Below, one piece after another: positions 44,201 through 49,896 of a stretch of DNA of 64,000 bases; within the stretch, counting starts at the first letter, position 1, and every line of letters starts with the position of its first letter. Source of the DNA: JAKAVN01 sp963734845 (GTDB lineage: Bacteria > Desulfobacterota > Binatia > Binatales > Binataceae); assembly GCA_963734845.1 (NCBI GenBank), contig CAVTIS010000005.1, positions 158,028 to 222,027 of the forward strand, read 5' to 3'. The position numbers and the translations under genes are program-made. The notes below the pieces were generated by a model. The model worked only from the letters and a program-made list of their open reading frames with translations. It was not told where the DNA came from and did no database searches.

Positions 44201-44221
44201 TCGTACCGAGGCTGAAGACAA
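35297..44221 (-). CDS. Cyclic beta-1,2-glucan synthase (NdvB/ChvB type), 2974 aa
   Basis: A very large membrane enzyme that polymerises, cyclises and trims beta-1,2-glucan from UDP-glucose. N-terminal helical part about 1-430. Membrane helices near 430-480 precede the GT84 glycosyltransferase, with LDSDTRMPRGAAKRLVGKM (about 650) and the acceptor motif RWARGDWQLLPW (about 800). More membrane helices follow at 860-1040. A middle glycosidase/cyclase region (about 1050-1620) contains MAHHQGMTLVALDDA. Carbohydrate-binding beta domains follow, then a C-terminal GH94 phosphorylase-like region (GSGDWNDGMNRVG, and the end YTGSAGWMYRAGLEWMLGF). The apparent start is TTG at 44221. Intact over 8.9 kb. 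The product is a periplasmic glucan linked to osmotic adaptation in other bacteria. Confidence 0.92.
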   Translation of the reverse strand: MSSASVRARCQRAKLQNSILRSLIELFETSDAPDQELIRAELFSTERLEQHAESLAAAQPVTAKPKTGRRLATRLGQNGRVLLDTYRTIAAAIREERAITPAAEWLVDNFHVVEEQIREIRDDLPRGFYRQLPKLADGPLEGYPRVFGIAWAFVAHTDSRFDPQMLGKFVQAYQRVQPLTIGELWAVAITLRIVLVENLRRSAESIARGRAARHRADMLADRLLGVGGREAEPAEAVLKGFDSAPLPRAFAVQMVQRLRDQDPKVMPALLWLDRRLLAQGTTADESVRAEHQAQGAMNVTVRNVITSMRFMSAVDWAEFFESVSLVDAVLRANSNFAAMDFPTRDSYRHAIEDLARGSGHTEIEAALFAIAAAKRAAPTGPGRDAATVRREQDPGYYLISRGRQTVEQGLGFRAPLSQWIARASAAAGIPGYLGTIAVVNAFFLALVLCALAHYEVSGWTLFVLAILAALPAMDAAVALVNRVAAASIGPAPLPGLALRDGVPAELRTMVVVPTLLTTPAELEEQVERLEVHYLASQDGDLRFALLSDWTDSATETAPNDDELLAAAAAAIARLNQRYPAAPDGARFLLLHRRRTWNQAEGKWMGWERKRGKLHELNRLLRGATDTTFVAHGGEPLPIAPAGVRYVITLDSDTRMPRGAAKRLVGKMAHALNGPRFDPNFGRVVEGYGVLQPRVTPSLPTGREGSIFQRVFSSASGIDPYAFAVSDVYQDLFGEGSYSGKGIYDVDIFEAALHGRVPDNAMLSHDLFEGIFARAGLVSDIEFVEEFPARYDVAAARQHRWARGDWQLLPWILGRGHRASCAPGAGASAERVPGSILESIPMIGRWKMIDNLRRTLSAPATYLALIAGWTLAPAAAAIWTAFILATLALPAMLPFFTGLVPRRRGISKRSHARAVGADFANGASQFALLITLLAHQTWLMADAIVRTLYRLFVSHRRMLEWVTAAQAKLTTHQDLRGFYGGMAGGVALGAAAAVLTALAGHGAGLMAAPFVLLWILSPAVARWTSVPVQVAGFKPLSLADAATLRLIARRTWRFFETFVTAEDNMLAPDNFQEDPKPVLAHRTSPTNLGLYLLSAIAAHDFGWIGTHETVERMEAALATMSRLELFRGHFYNWYETRDLSPLEPKYVSSVDSGNLAGHLIAFANACREVAGRPIAGSRWRSGIEDAVALTRESLPALGGDFRTHTVTATQLDEALDALGATLAPNPRTPAALAEQLAELRVHAGSVVDIAQTLTSERGDGAGAELLAWAEAIRASIDSHRREAELLMPWASLITGDPAIAPAEQTAAGVSPGCALGAVFDSIPTLGALPDRCEAAIGILARRKAALAADGGKDGEAGATAAGACARVDAVAGALARSAEAARALERRLTALATTADRMFDAMKFDFLFDPARHLFSIGYRVADGSLDPNCYDLLASEARLASFVAIAKGDVPALHWFRLGRGLTPVDRGSALISWSGSMFEYLMPSLVMRAPAGSLLEQTNRLVVRRQIKYGAQLGVPWGISESAYNARDLEHTYQYSNFGVPGLGLKRGLRENAVIAPYATALAAMVDAPAAAENFSRLRSAGGVGRFGWYEALDYTPSRVPEGETVAIVRAYMAHHQGMTLVALDDALSEGVMRTRFHADPIIQATELLLQERTPRDVAVARPRAEDVKADTSLREIAPPTIRRFHSPHDLIPRTHLLSNGRYTVMITAAGSGFSRWRDLAVTRWREDVTCDSWGSYIFLRDVQSAKVWSAGYQPSCVEADSYEVEFSEDRAEFVRHDGTLSTTLEVAVSPEDDAEVRRVSISNLGLRAREIELTSYAEIVLAPDAADAAHPAFSKMFVQTEFDAGAGALLATRRPRSAADAPLWAAHLAVVEGESTGDVQFETDRARFLGRGRAIRTPISVIDGWPLSNTAGTVLDPVFSLRRRVRIPPGATARVAFWTMVAPTRAEAIDLADKHHDANAFERAVTLAWTQAQVQLHHLGVSHDEARLFQRLANRVLYSDPTLRPSSDVLWRSAGAPAKLWANGISGDLPIVLVRIDENADLEIVRELVRAHEYWRMKRFDADLVIMNERAPSYDQDLQSALEALVRGNQARPYSDQQGARGKIFVLRADLVSAEVRSLLQAVARAVLLSRRGTLSEQVKRLEVSAPAAAPPPYRAPAIRQPNGSPPRPVLEFFNGLGGFAAEGREYTTILGEGQWTPAPWVNVVANPSFGFQVSAEGAGYTWSVNSRENQITPWSNDPVGDRPGEVIYVRDEDTDELWGPTALPIRENLARYTARHGQGYSVFEYTAHGIALELEQYVPLADSIKISRLKIRNLSAQTRRLSVTAYVEWVLGISRGASAPNIVTEIDSDTNAMLARNSYSAGYGERVAFADLRGRQISWTGDRTEFLGRNGSLDNPAALAGAARLSNRTGAALDPCGALQTRVELRPNGATEIVFFLGQGENRAHALSLVAKYRAADLDAVRAAATRLWDDVLGTVQVTTPDRAMDVMLNRWLLYQTLACRVWARSAFYQASGAYGFRDQLQDVMALMVSRPDITREHLLRAAARQFTAGDVQHWWLPPLGQGVRTRVADDRVWLAFTAACYVEAANDLAVLDETVAFLDGPALAEGETEAYFLPTVAEDRGSLYEHCARALDLSLAVGGHGLPLFGSGDWNDGMNRVGEAGRGESIWLGWFLYAALSSFAPLAESRGEHARATAWRHHAARLQESLEREGWDGSWYRRGYFDDGTPLGSASSLECRIDSIAQSWGVISGAANPVRAPLAMEAVEQYLVRRDEGLVLLFTPPFDHTPLDPGYIKGYPPGIRENGGQYTHAAVWSVIAFAMLGDGDKAAELFSILNPISHSSTRAAVHRYKVEPYVACADVYSMPPHSGRGGWTWYTGSAGWMYRAGLEWMLGFRLRGEKLLIDPCIPGGWRGFEITFRYCSARYEIAVENPRGVSRGVTRVELDGAALPDAERQVPLADDGATHHVRVVLG

Positions 44222-44266
44222 CGTTCGGCGATGAGTGTCGCGGCGGCAACAAGCGCCGCGGCTCGG

Positions 44267-44299
44267 GTTAACTGGTTAACTGGCTAACCGGCTAAGCGT
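44267..44299. repeat. Degenerate 8-9 bp tandem repeat
   Basis: GTTAACTG-GTTAACTG-GCTAACCG-GCTAAGCG between the start of the glucan synthase gene and the end of the dksA-like gene. Confidence 0.6.
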
Positions 44300-44783
44300 T
44301 GGCGAGATTCGCGACCTTACCTGTCATGTCGCGGTCGTTCCCGTCGACCGCGCTTGCTGCATCGGCCGCGGACCCGTGATCGTCAGTCGGCTGATGGCGC
44401 CGGTGGGTCTTCGCATCGCGCTCCTGTTCCTGCTGGCAGTCGGTGCAACGCAGCGTGAACGGCACTGCGGCGAGACGGGCTTCGGCGATTTCGAATCCGC
44501 AGCTTTCGCATAAGCCATAGTTCGCTTCGTTGATTCTCTTGAGCGCATCGTCGATCGGCGCAATTTTGGCTTGCTCGCGCGCCGACAGGAGGGTGCTCAA
44601 CTCGCGGCCGGATTCCTCAGAGGCGAGGTCGCTGCTATCCAGGCAATCATCTCTATTGCCTTCCCGATCGGTTCGAAGCGTCGCCTGGTTCTCGCCAATA
44701 AGTTTGGCCTTCATGCCGATCAGGCGTTCATAAGCCTTTTTAAGAAATTGCTTGCGCCGCATGGCTTCTGCTTTTTTGGTCAT
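44292..44783 (-). CDS. TraR/DksA family C4 zinc-finger protein
   Basis: 163 aa from the ATG at 44783 (MTKKAEAMRRKQFLKKAYER). A coiled-coil N terminus with acidic residues (DCLDSSDLASEESGREL) is followed by the zinc finger C92-x2-C95 ... C113-x2-C116 (GLCESCGFEIAEARL, LRCTDCQQE). Members bind the RNA polymerase secondary channel and, with ppGpp, adjust transcription. A charged, probably disordered tail of about 45 residues is extra. It lies 70 bp upstream of the glucan synthase gene on the same strand, so co-transcription is possible. Confidence 0.88.
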   Translation of the reverse strand: MTKKAEAMRRKQFLKKAYERLIGMKAKLIGENQATLRTDREGNRDDCLDSSDLASEESGRELSTLLSAREQAKIAPIDDALKRINEANYGLCESCGFEIAEARLAAVPFTLRCTDCQQEQERDAKTHRRHQPTDDHGSAADAASAVDGNDRDMTGKVANLANA

Positions 44784-45044
44784 TGCTTCACGCCCTTGTA
44801 GTCGAGTCGTCACGCAGTAACGTGACCCGTGGCGGCGTATGAATTCGGAGTGGACCGGGGAGCCATCCACTTAAAAGAGCCATACGTGTATGCCATACGT
44901 TTATAAGGACAGGATCCGGGCTCCTTGCGCGCTATTTCGACTCACTTCACAGTAGCTCAGGTGAAAGAATCGCGACCACCATCCCTGTCACCGCCTTTGT
45001 TACGCAGAGAACCAAGACCTACGAAAAGCACTCGCCGTTAGCTA

Positions 45045-45269
45045 TGCATTCCGCAGCCGCCAACGCTTGCCGATGAGTCCAATCGCATCACGTCGAGGTC
45101 GCAAACCTCAATCCTCTGGAATCAGTTTGAGAGCGCGTTCAATCTGCTCACCTACTGGCGAGACGAGGCCGCTCATGGCGGTCCGTCCATGATAACGCAG
45201 GGTCTCGCATACGATGCACTGGACCGTCTTCACCGTCTCGCATTTTTCGCGTGGTACTACTGGCGTTGA
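45045..45269 (+). pseudogene. C-terminal remnant of a HEPN-like protein
   Basis: 74 codons with a natural-looking helical protein: ILWNQFESAFNLLTYWRDEA then AHGGPSM ... AYDALDRLHRLAFFAWYYWR. The RDEAAH sequence fits the Rx4H motif of HEPN ribonuclease-type domains, and the hydrophobic spacing suggests two helices. The frame is open further upstream but without a start or clear family part, so the 5' end is probably lost. The rest of 44784-45420 shows nothing recognisable. Confidence 0.4.
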
Positions 45270-45420
45270 CGGGAAACCCGAGGCCAGAATTGCTGCACAG
45301 TGGCAGATGACGGGTGACAGGTCCTAAACTGCGCGCGCTCACGCCCGAAGGTTGTCGCTGCGCACGACGAGGTCTGGTCGCCTCTGGAAAGATGATGCGT
45401 GGGCGCCGCGCCTTCCCTCT

Positions 45421-46599
45421 AGGGAAGCTCTGCATAAGTGTTTCGGTTCGGGTATAAATAGTTAGTTGGGTCGGCGGGTGTGGAGGAGAGGAGATGGGTA
45501 ATCAGCGGACGTTTGCATCGCTGGCGTGGAATGGGAAGGGCAAAGTCACGCGGCGCGAGCGGTTCCTGGCCGAGATGGATGCGGTGATTCCATGGTCGCG
45601 GCTGGTCAGGCTGATCGAACCGCACTACCCCAAAGCCGGCCAAGGTCGCCAGCCGCTGGGACTGGAGAAGATGCTGCGGATTTATTTCTTGCAGCAGTGG
45701 TTCAATCTGTCGGACCCACAGGCCGAAGATGCGATCTACGACAGCGAGTCGATGCGGCGTTTCGCGCGGGTTGAGCTGGGCGACGAGGTGGTGCCGGACG
45801 AGAGTACGATTCTGCGCTTCCGCCACCTGCTGGAGCAGCACGGGCTGACCCATGCCATCTTCGATGCGGTGGCGGACCTGTTGGAAGAACGGCGGCTGCT
45901 GCTGCGCTCGGGCACCATCGTGGACGCGACCATTATCGCGGCGCCGAGTTCGACCAAGAACGCGAGTGCGAGCCGCGACCCCGAGATGAAGCAAACCCGC
46001 AAGGGTCGCAACTGGCACTTCGGGATGAAGCTGCACATCGGCGCGGATAAACGCGGTATCGTCCATACGGTCAGAGCGACCGCTGCCAGCGTAGCCGACA
46101 TCACCCAGTTGCCTGACCTGCTGCACGGGCTGGAGCGGGAAGTCTTCGGCGATCAGGCGTACTGGAAGGAAGACGATCGAGAGTTTCTCGAGGCCTGGGG
46201 GATGCGCTACCGGATCAATCGGCGTCCTACCTCTAAACGGCCGCTGAGCGCGCGCTGGCGGATGATCAACCGGGCGCGTTCGCGGACCCGGGCGCGCGGC
46301 GAACACGCCTTTCGCATAGTCAAGCAACTGTGGGGCTTCGCCAAAGTGAGATACCGCGGCCTGGCCAAGAACCTGGCACGGGCGCAGACCATGTTTGCGC
46401 TGGCTAATCTCTATCAGGTCCGCAGACAGCTGCTCCCAGCAGGGGCCAGGTGTGCGCTGTGAGGAAACCTCGGGCAGCAAGCAGTCTCGCTGGCGCTCAT
46501 CGCAGGGCCAGTCATCACTCAACCTCCATTCGTTGAACCCGATTGTCATGACCACTTTCAGCCAATCTTTCAGCACAACCACCTGTGCAGAGCTTCCCT
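45421..46599 (+). mobile_element. IS5-family insertion sequence
   Basis: 14-bp perfect terminal inverted repeats AGGGAAGCTCTGCA (45421-45434 and 46586-46599), with a TA on both sides if the repeat is taken from GGG, fitting a 2-bp target duplication. It carries one intact transposase and borders the truncated glycosyltransferase remnant at 46600. Confidence 0.88.
45494..46462 (+). CDS. IS5-family transposase
   Basis: 322 aa, intact. The N-terminal region MGNQRTFASLAWNGKGKVTR with PLGLEKMLRIYFLQQWFNLS is typical of the IS5 group. The DDE core shows SGTIVDATIIAAPSS (first Asp), VFGDQAYWK (second Asp) and the C-terminal Glu in RARGEHAFRIVK. It mobilises the element by binding the 14-bp ends. 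A long open frame on the opposite strand is a shadow of this gene. Confidence 0.94.
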   Translation: MGNQRTFASLAWNGKGKVTRRERFLAEMDAVIPWSRLVRLIEPHYPKAGQGRQPLGLEKMLRIYFLQQWFNLSDPQAEDAIYDSESMRRFARVELGDEVVPDESTILRFRHLLEQHGLTHAIFDAVADLLEERRLLLRSGTIVDATIIAAPSSTKNASASRDPEMKQTRKGRNWHFGMKLHIGADKRGIVHTVRATAASVADITQLPDLLHGLEREVFGDQAYWKEDDREFLEAWGMRYRINRRPTSKRPLSARWRMINRARSRTRARGEHAFRIVKQLWGFAKVRYRGLAKNLARAQTMFALANLYQVRRQLLPAGARCAL

Positions 46600-47262
46600 A
46601 GGGCGCGCGGCCCATGCATGAGTATGCTCGGCCCGAATGCCGCGAAAGTAACTACTGCGCTCACCAGCAAGACGATCGAGAACAGGCTGATCGCATTCGC
46701 TGTCTGGCGGCAATAGCGTATGGGGCTTCTGGTGCCAGGGTTTCTGGCGGTCTGGACGGCGGGACCGGTGCTGGCGGCATTCACTGAGAGCCACCTAACC
46801 CGACCAATCGAAATGCCCCGCTATGTGATTATCGCCTTTGCTGGATTGTTCGCATTCGCTGGTTTTGGGGCGGCTTGCGTACGTAGCACCGCCATACGCA
46901 TCCTGCTCGCAGTAATGATCGTCGGGCTGTCGGTGCCGACCGCACACCGTTTGCTCAGCGTCGCGCTCAGTGGCGACTGGCGCGGAGCGGCCGTTGTCGC
47001 TATCAAACACATCTCACCTGGCGAGCAAATAGCGGTCTTTGCGCCCTACGACCTGTGGGTGGTGCAGTTCTACCTGCCATCAGAACGTCGCGCTAAGGCC
47101 GTCGCCATGGATAGCACCCAAATTGAGACCAAGTGCGGCACGGCGCAGGTGCTGATTTTCCGGAAGTACACAAGGACCACCCCTCCTCAGGTCGCGGCGA
47201 TCGAGGCGTGCTATCCGCGGGTGATCGCAAACTTGAATCTAATCGAGGTACGTACGCGCTGA
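46600..47262 (+). pseudogene. C-terminal part of a GT39/ArnT-like membrane glycosyltransferase
   Basis: The frame opens at the IS5 border and reads GPNAAKVTTALTSKTIENRL ... AFAVWRQ, then a TAG (46714-46716), then from ATG 46720 180 codons: membrane helices (MGLLVPGFLAVWTAGPVLAA, PRYVIIAFAGLFAFAGFGAA, ILLAVMIVGLSVPTAHRLLS) and a periplasmic C-terminal domain with GEQIAVFAPYDLWVVQFYLP. This matches the end of dolichol-phosphate-mannose-type glycosyltransferases. The catalytic N-terminal part is missing, and the IS5 element sits where it should be. A relic. Confidence 0.55.
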
Positions 47263-47678
47263 GATTAGAGCTGTCGGCGCGAGTGTCTCGAGACGAACCT
47301 ACAGGACGCGCTAAGGTGGACTTATGGGAAGCATTCTAGGCGCGCAGCATCCCAGCTAGCAGTGCTCATACGCATGCAGAAGAAAACCCGGCTTGACTCG
47401 CCGCGTTGCGGGCGCTGAAACGCGCCATCGCTTCCGTGCCGTCCGGCATCATAACCGCCGCAATCAGCGTGATCGCAGACCAGTGAGCGATTAGTCGCCA
47501 GCCGCACTTTATCCACAGCCATGTCCCCGCGAGACCAAAACGCCCCGAGCGCGGGTGCGGCTGGCTCTCTCTCGGATCCGAACGAGCATGTTTAGTGACA
47601 GAACAGTGACAGCGAGCCGATCCGCCGAAAGGCCGCGCTGCGCGGCAGGCAAATTCTATTTGATTTTCAGCGGTTGTT

Positions 47679-47735
47679 TGGTGCCGAGGGCGGGACTTGA
47701 ACCCGCATGTGCTTGCGCACGGAGGATTTTGAGTC
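47679..47735 (-). tRNA. 3' half of tRNA-Leu(CAA), truncated in the anticodon arm
   Basis: On the minus strand the sequence from the anticodon loop CTCAAAA onward is a good class II tRNA: anticodon stem TCCTC, variable arm GTGC-GCAA-GCAC, T-arm GCGGG-TTCAAGT-CCCGC, acceptor CCTCGGC, then ACCA. The D-arm and 5' acceptor strand are missing; the bases before the loop do not fit. This is how a tRNA looks at the distal end of an integrated element. Confidence 0.7.
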
Positions 47736-48059
47736 GTCTCCACCCACCTCGAACTAGCACGAACGAGCACGCACCGATAGCTATTCAGGCCCTTTTGTCC
47801 TTTGTGAGTATCCGTTCAATGTTCGACATACAGTGCACTGATCAGTGCAGACCCTAAAAAACGCGCCGACCGGGCAGGTTCCGTCCGGCGCGAATAACCA
47901 TTTCCCGTTTTAAGGCCCGCCTGAGACCCCGGCGCGACTTCCCTGTCCGTCCCGGACCCGTAAAATCGCCCACGGACCGCCAGTGCCCTAAAGCCCGGCA
48001 GTTCCTTGACTGGGGACTGGGGACGGCGTGTACCGCGTGGCCCCAAGCCCGCCCGCGTC

Positions 48060-48096
48060 GGGCGTCTCTCGCGCGCGGACCGCGCGAGAGATGCCC
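48060..48096. terminator. 16-bp stem hairpin after the secreted-protein gene
   Basis: GGGCGTCTCTCGCGCG-CGGAC-CGCGCGAGAGATGCCC pairs along 16 positions with one G-T wobble. It lies 36 bp past the stop of the minus-strand gene at 48133, so termination or 3'-end protection is likely, although no T-tract follows. Confidence 0.55.
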
Positions 48097-48132
48097 AGGG
48101 GGAGTACGTTGTTTGCCGGTGCCCCTAGCAGT

Positions 48133-48990
48133 TTAGAAAGAGCACGCGCTTCCCGTGGCGGTCACCGCGCAGGTCCCAATGACCCCAAACGAGAACAGGT
48201 CAAGCCCCGTCCCCTCGCTGGTGGCAGCAACGTAGTCCAAGGTAAAGGCGGACGAGTTGATAAATGAACTGTCGACGATGTTCGCAGGCCCGTGATGATG
48301 GGCAGGCAGGGTGTCTTCGACATCAGACTCGTAAAAAAGCTGTCCGGAACACGCAGTCGGGTCTGTACACTGCGGCATCACGTTCACAAAGTACTCGCCG
48401 GCGCCTAACGTGACCGGCTGACTCAGTGCCACATGGACCGTGTATTCGGTATAGACGCCCACAAGGGTGCGGCCAGTGGGGGTAAATGTGGCCTTGTTCG
48501 CGCCCGCGAATACGAGCGTTCCGGCAGTTCCCGCGCTAACGCCTCTCCATATCGACCATCCGGCTTTTTTCGGACTATGGGTACCAGTGCTACTCACGCT
48601 GAGCGTGTTGATGAGCAATCCCGTAATGTTCCAGGTGTGGCCGCTTGGAACGGTGAAAGGCGTAAGGATTTGAGCTAAACCATTGACCACGCCATTTTGG
48701 TTTATCAAACCGTCTGGGTTCGGACCGGCAGCGTCGAAATCTCCGCTATAGTAAAGGCAGGGCGTGCAATAGGACGGCGCCGGCAGCAGACGCTCAGGCC
48801 CTGAAGCTGGTTCGGAAGCCGGTTGAGACACCAGAGCCGAAGGTCCAAGGTAGTCGCGGGCCGTCAATGGAAATGACTGCGCTCGTGCCCAACCGACGCC
48901 GAGGCTCATCGATAAGCCCACCGACACCACGAAGGCCGCGAGGACAAGGATTGCGCGGCTCACGAAGAGAATTGAACGGTTAGATCCCAT
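48133..48990 (-). CDS. Secreted orphan protein
   Basis: 285 aa with a long N-terminal signal peptide (ILVLAAFVVSVGLSMSLG, cleavage likely after GWARA). The mature protein is rich in Thr, Gly, Ser and Asn with alternating beta-strand patterns (HTWNITGLLINTLSVSSTGT, AGEYFVNVMPQC). It has two likely disulfide pairs: Cys in YCTPCLYYSGDFD, DPTACSG, and GTCAVTATGSACSF at the end. No sorting signal, membrane anchor or catalytic motif is visible. It resembles extracellular beta-sandwich proteins, but no family is assigned. Ends at a strong hairpin. Confidence 0.65.
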   Translation of the reverse strand: MGSNRSILFVSRAILVLAAFVVSVGLSMSLGVGWARAQSFPLTARDYLGPSALVSQPASEPASGPERLLPAPSYCTPCLYYSGDFDAAGPNPDGLINQNGVVNGLAQILTPFTVPSGHTWNITGLLINTLSVSSTGTHSPKKAGWSIWRGVSAGTAGTLVFAGANKATFTPTGRTLVGVYTEYTVHVALSQPVTLGAGEYFVNVMPQCTDPTACSGQLFYESDVEDTLPAHHHGPANIVDSSFINSSAFTLDYVAATSEGTGLDLFSFGVIGTCAVTATGSACSF

Positions 48991-49203
48991 AGCCCCCCCC
49001 TCAAATCGTAAGTTAATACGTATCCTCTCAGCGGCGTATTAAATCGCTCATAACATCGAAAATCGCCGGTAACATCAATAATTCAAAGTCTCGCTCATTG
49101 CAACGAGTCTTGGCCCGACCGATGAAGGCGGCAATGACCGGCAAGGACTTGGGACGGCAGACTGAGCAAAAGCCCAAGGGGCATACCAACCGAGGCGGCC
49201 TGT

Positions 49204-49733
49204 TCATCGGCTGGCACTGCTTCCGCTGCGCCGGACTGATTCGGAATGGCGCGCGAAATGGGTCGATGACGCACACGCGCACCCGTGCTGGACGGTTCGT
49301 CTTCCGAAACGGCGAGGAGATAAACCAGTCAGCAGTCGCGCGTACCATGCAGTCGGGGAGAACCGGATAACCACCGTAGATATTCTGATCAGGGTGTCTG
49401 ATGGAGAGGTCTCCCGTTGCGGACGATTGTTCTAAAGCTCCCTTGCCGAAAGTGCAATTCGACTTTAGTCGCACGCACACGCCGCTTGGCGACATTCGTC
49501 AGGTGCAAGGCGATATGTGCACGTGTCATCGCCTCGCTGCCCCGTTGAGCATCGCCCCAAAATGTCGCTCTACGGTCGCCCTCTTGAACTATTAGGGTTC
49601 GCTTCGGGATGCCCGTTCGAGCCTCGCGAAACGGAATCCAGATCGACCGACGAAACCAAGAGAACGCCGGTCGTCCGAACCAGAGGACGAGGCCGCCGAT
49701 GGTGAGCAGGGAAGCGATTAGCTCAAGCGAGCG
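49204..49733 (-). pseudogene. Frameshifted single-helix membrane protein
   Basis: Two overlapping minus-strand frames each hold part of one protein. The upstream frame reads a membrane helix (LELIASLLTIGGLVLWFGRP) and then ALHLTNVAKRRVRATKVELH. The downstream frame continues from about 49396 with HPDQNIYGGYPVLPDCMVRA and ends in ARVRVCVIDPFRAPFRI. The order helix, TNV-type strand, YG-Y-P segment and VIDPF segment is that of a common orphan membrane-protein family. One indel near 49395-49400 separates the frames. Confidence 0.45.
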
Positions 49734-49896
49734 AGGCGCGATATTGCCGGAAGTGCCGCCGCACGCTAGCGTCGATCCTCGACCTTGATGCGCGGTGAGT
49801 TCGTGGAAGCAGAACCATTGCTGATGCCTGGGCGATCCGAGGAAGGACACAGTAGAGGCGATCCGCGAGCTCGCGGCGTATTAGGGGCAGGCCGGG

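Larger units (their letters stand above)
47263..48132. other. 870-bp region without a protein gene
   Basis: Contains a 3' half of a tRNA-Leu gene and a long perfect-stem hairpin, listed separately. Open frames here give products such as VPRAGLEPA, which arise from tRNA sequence and are not genes. Confidence 0.6.

Noticed and set aside
45419..46582. 387-codon open frame on the minus strand
   Set aside because: It is the antisense of the IS5 transposase; the plus-strand frame has all transposase motifs.
47555..47857. 100-codon frame with VPRAGLEPA
   Set aside because: This peptide arises from translating the tRNA-Leu remnant; not a gene.
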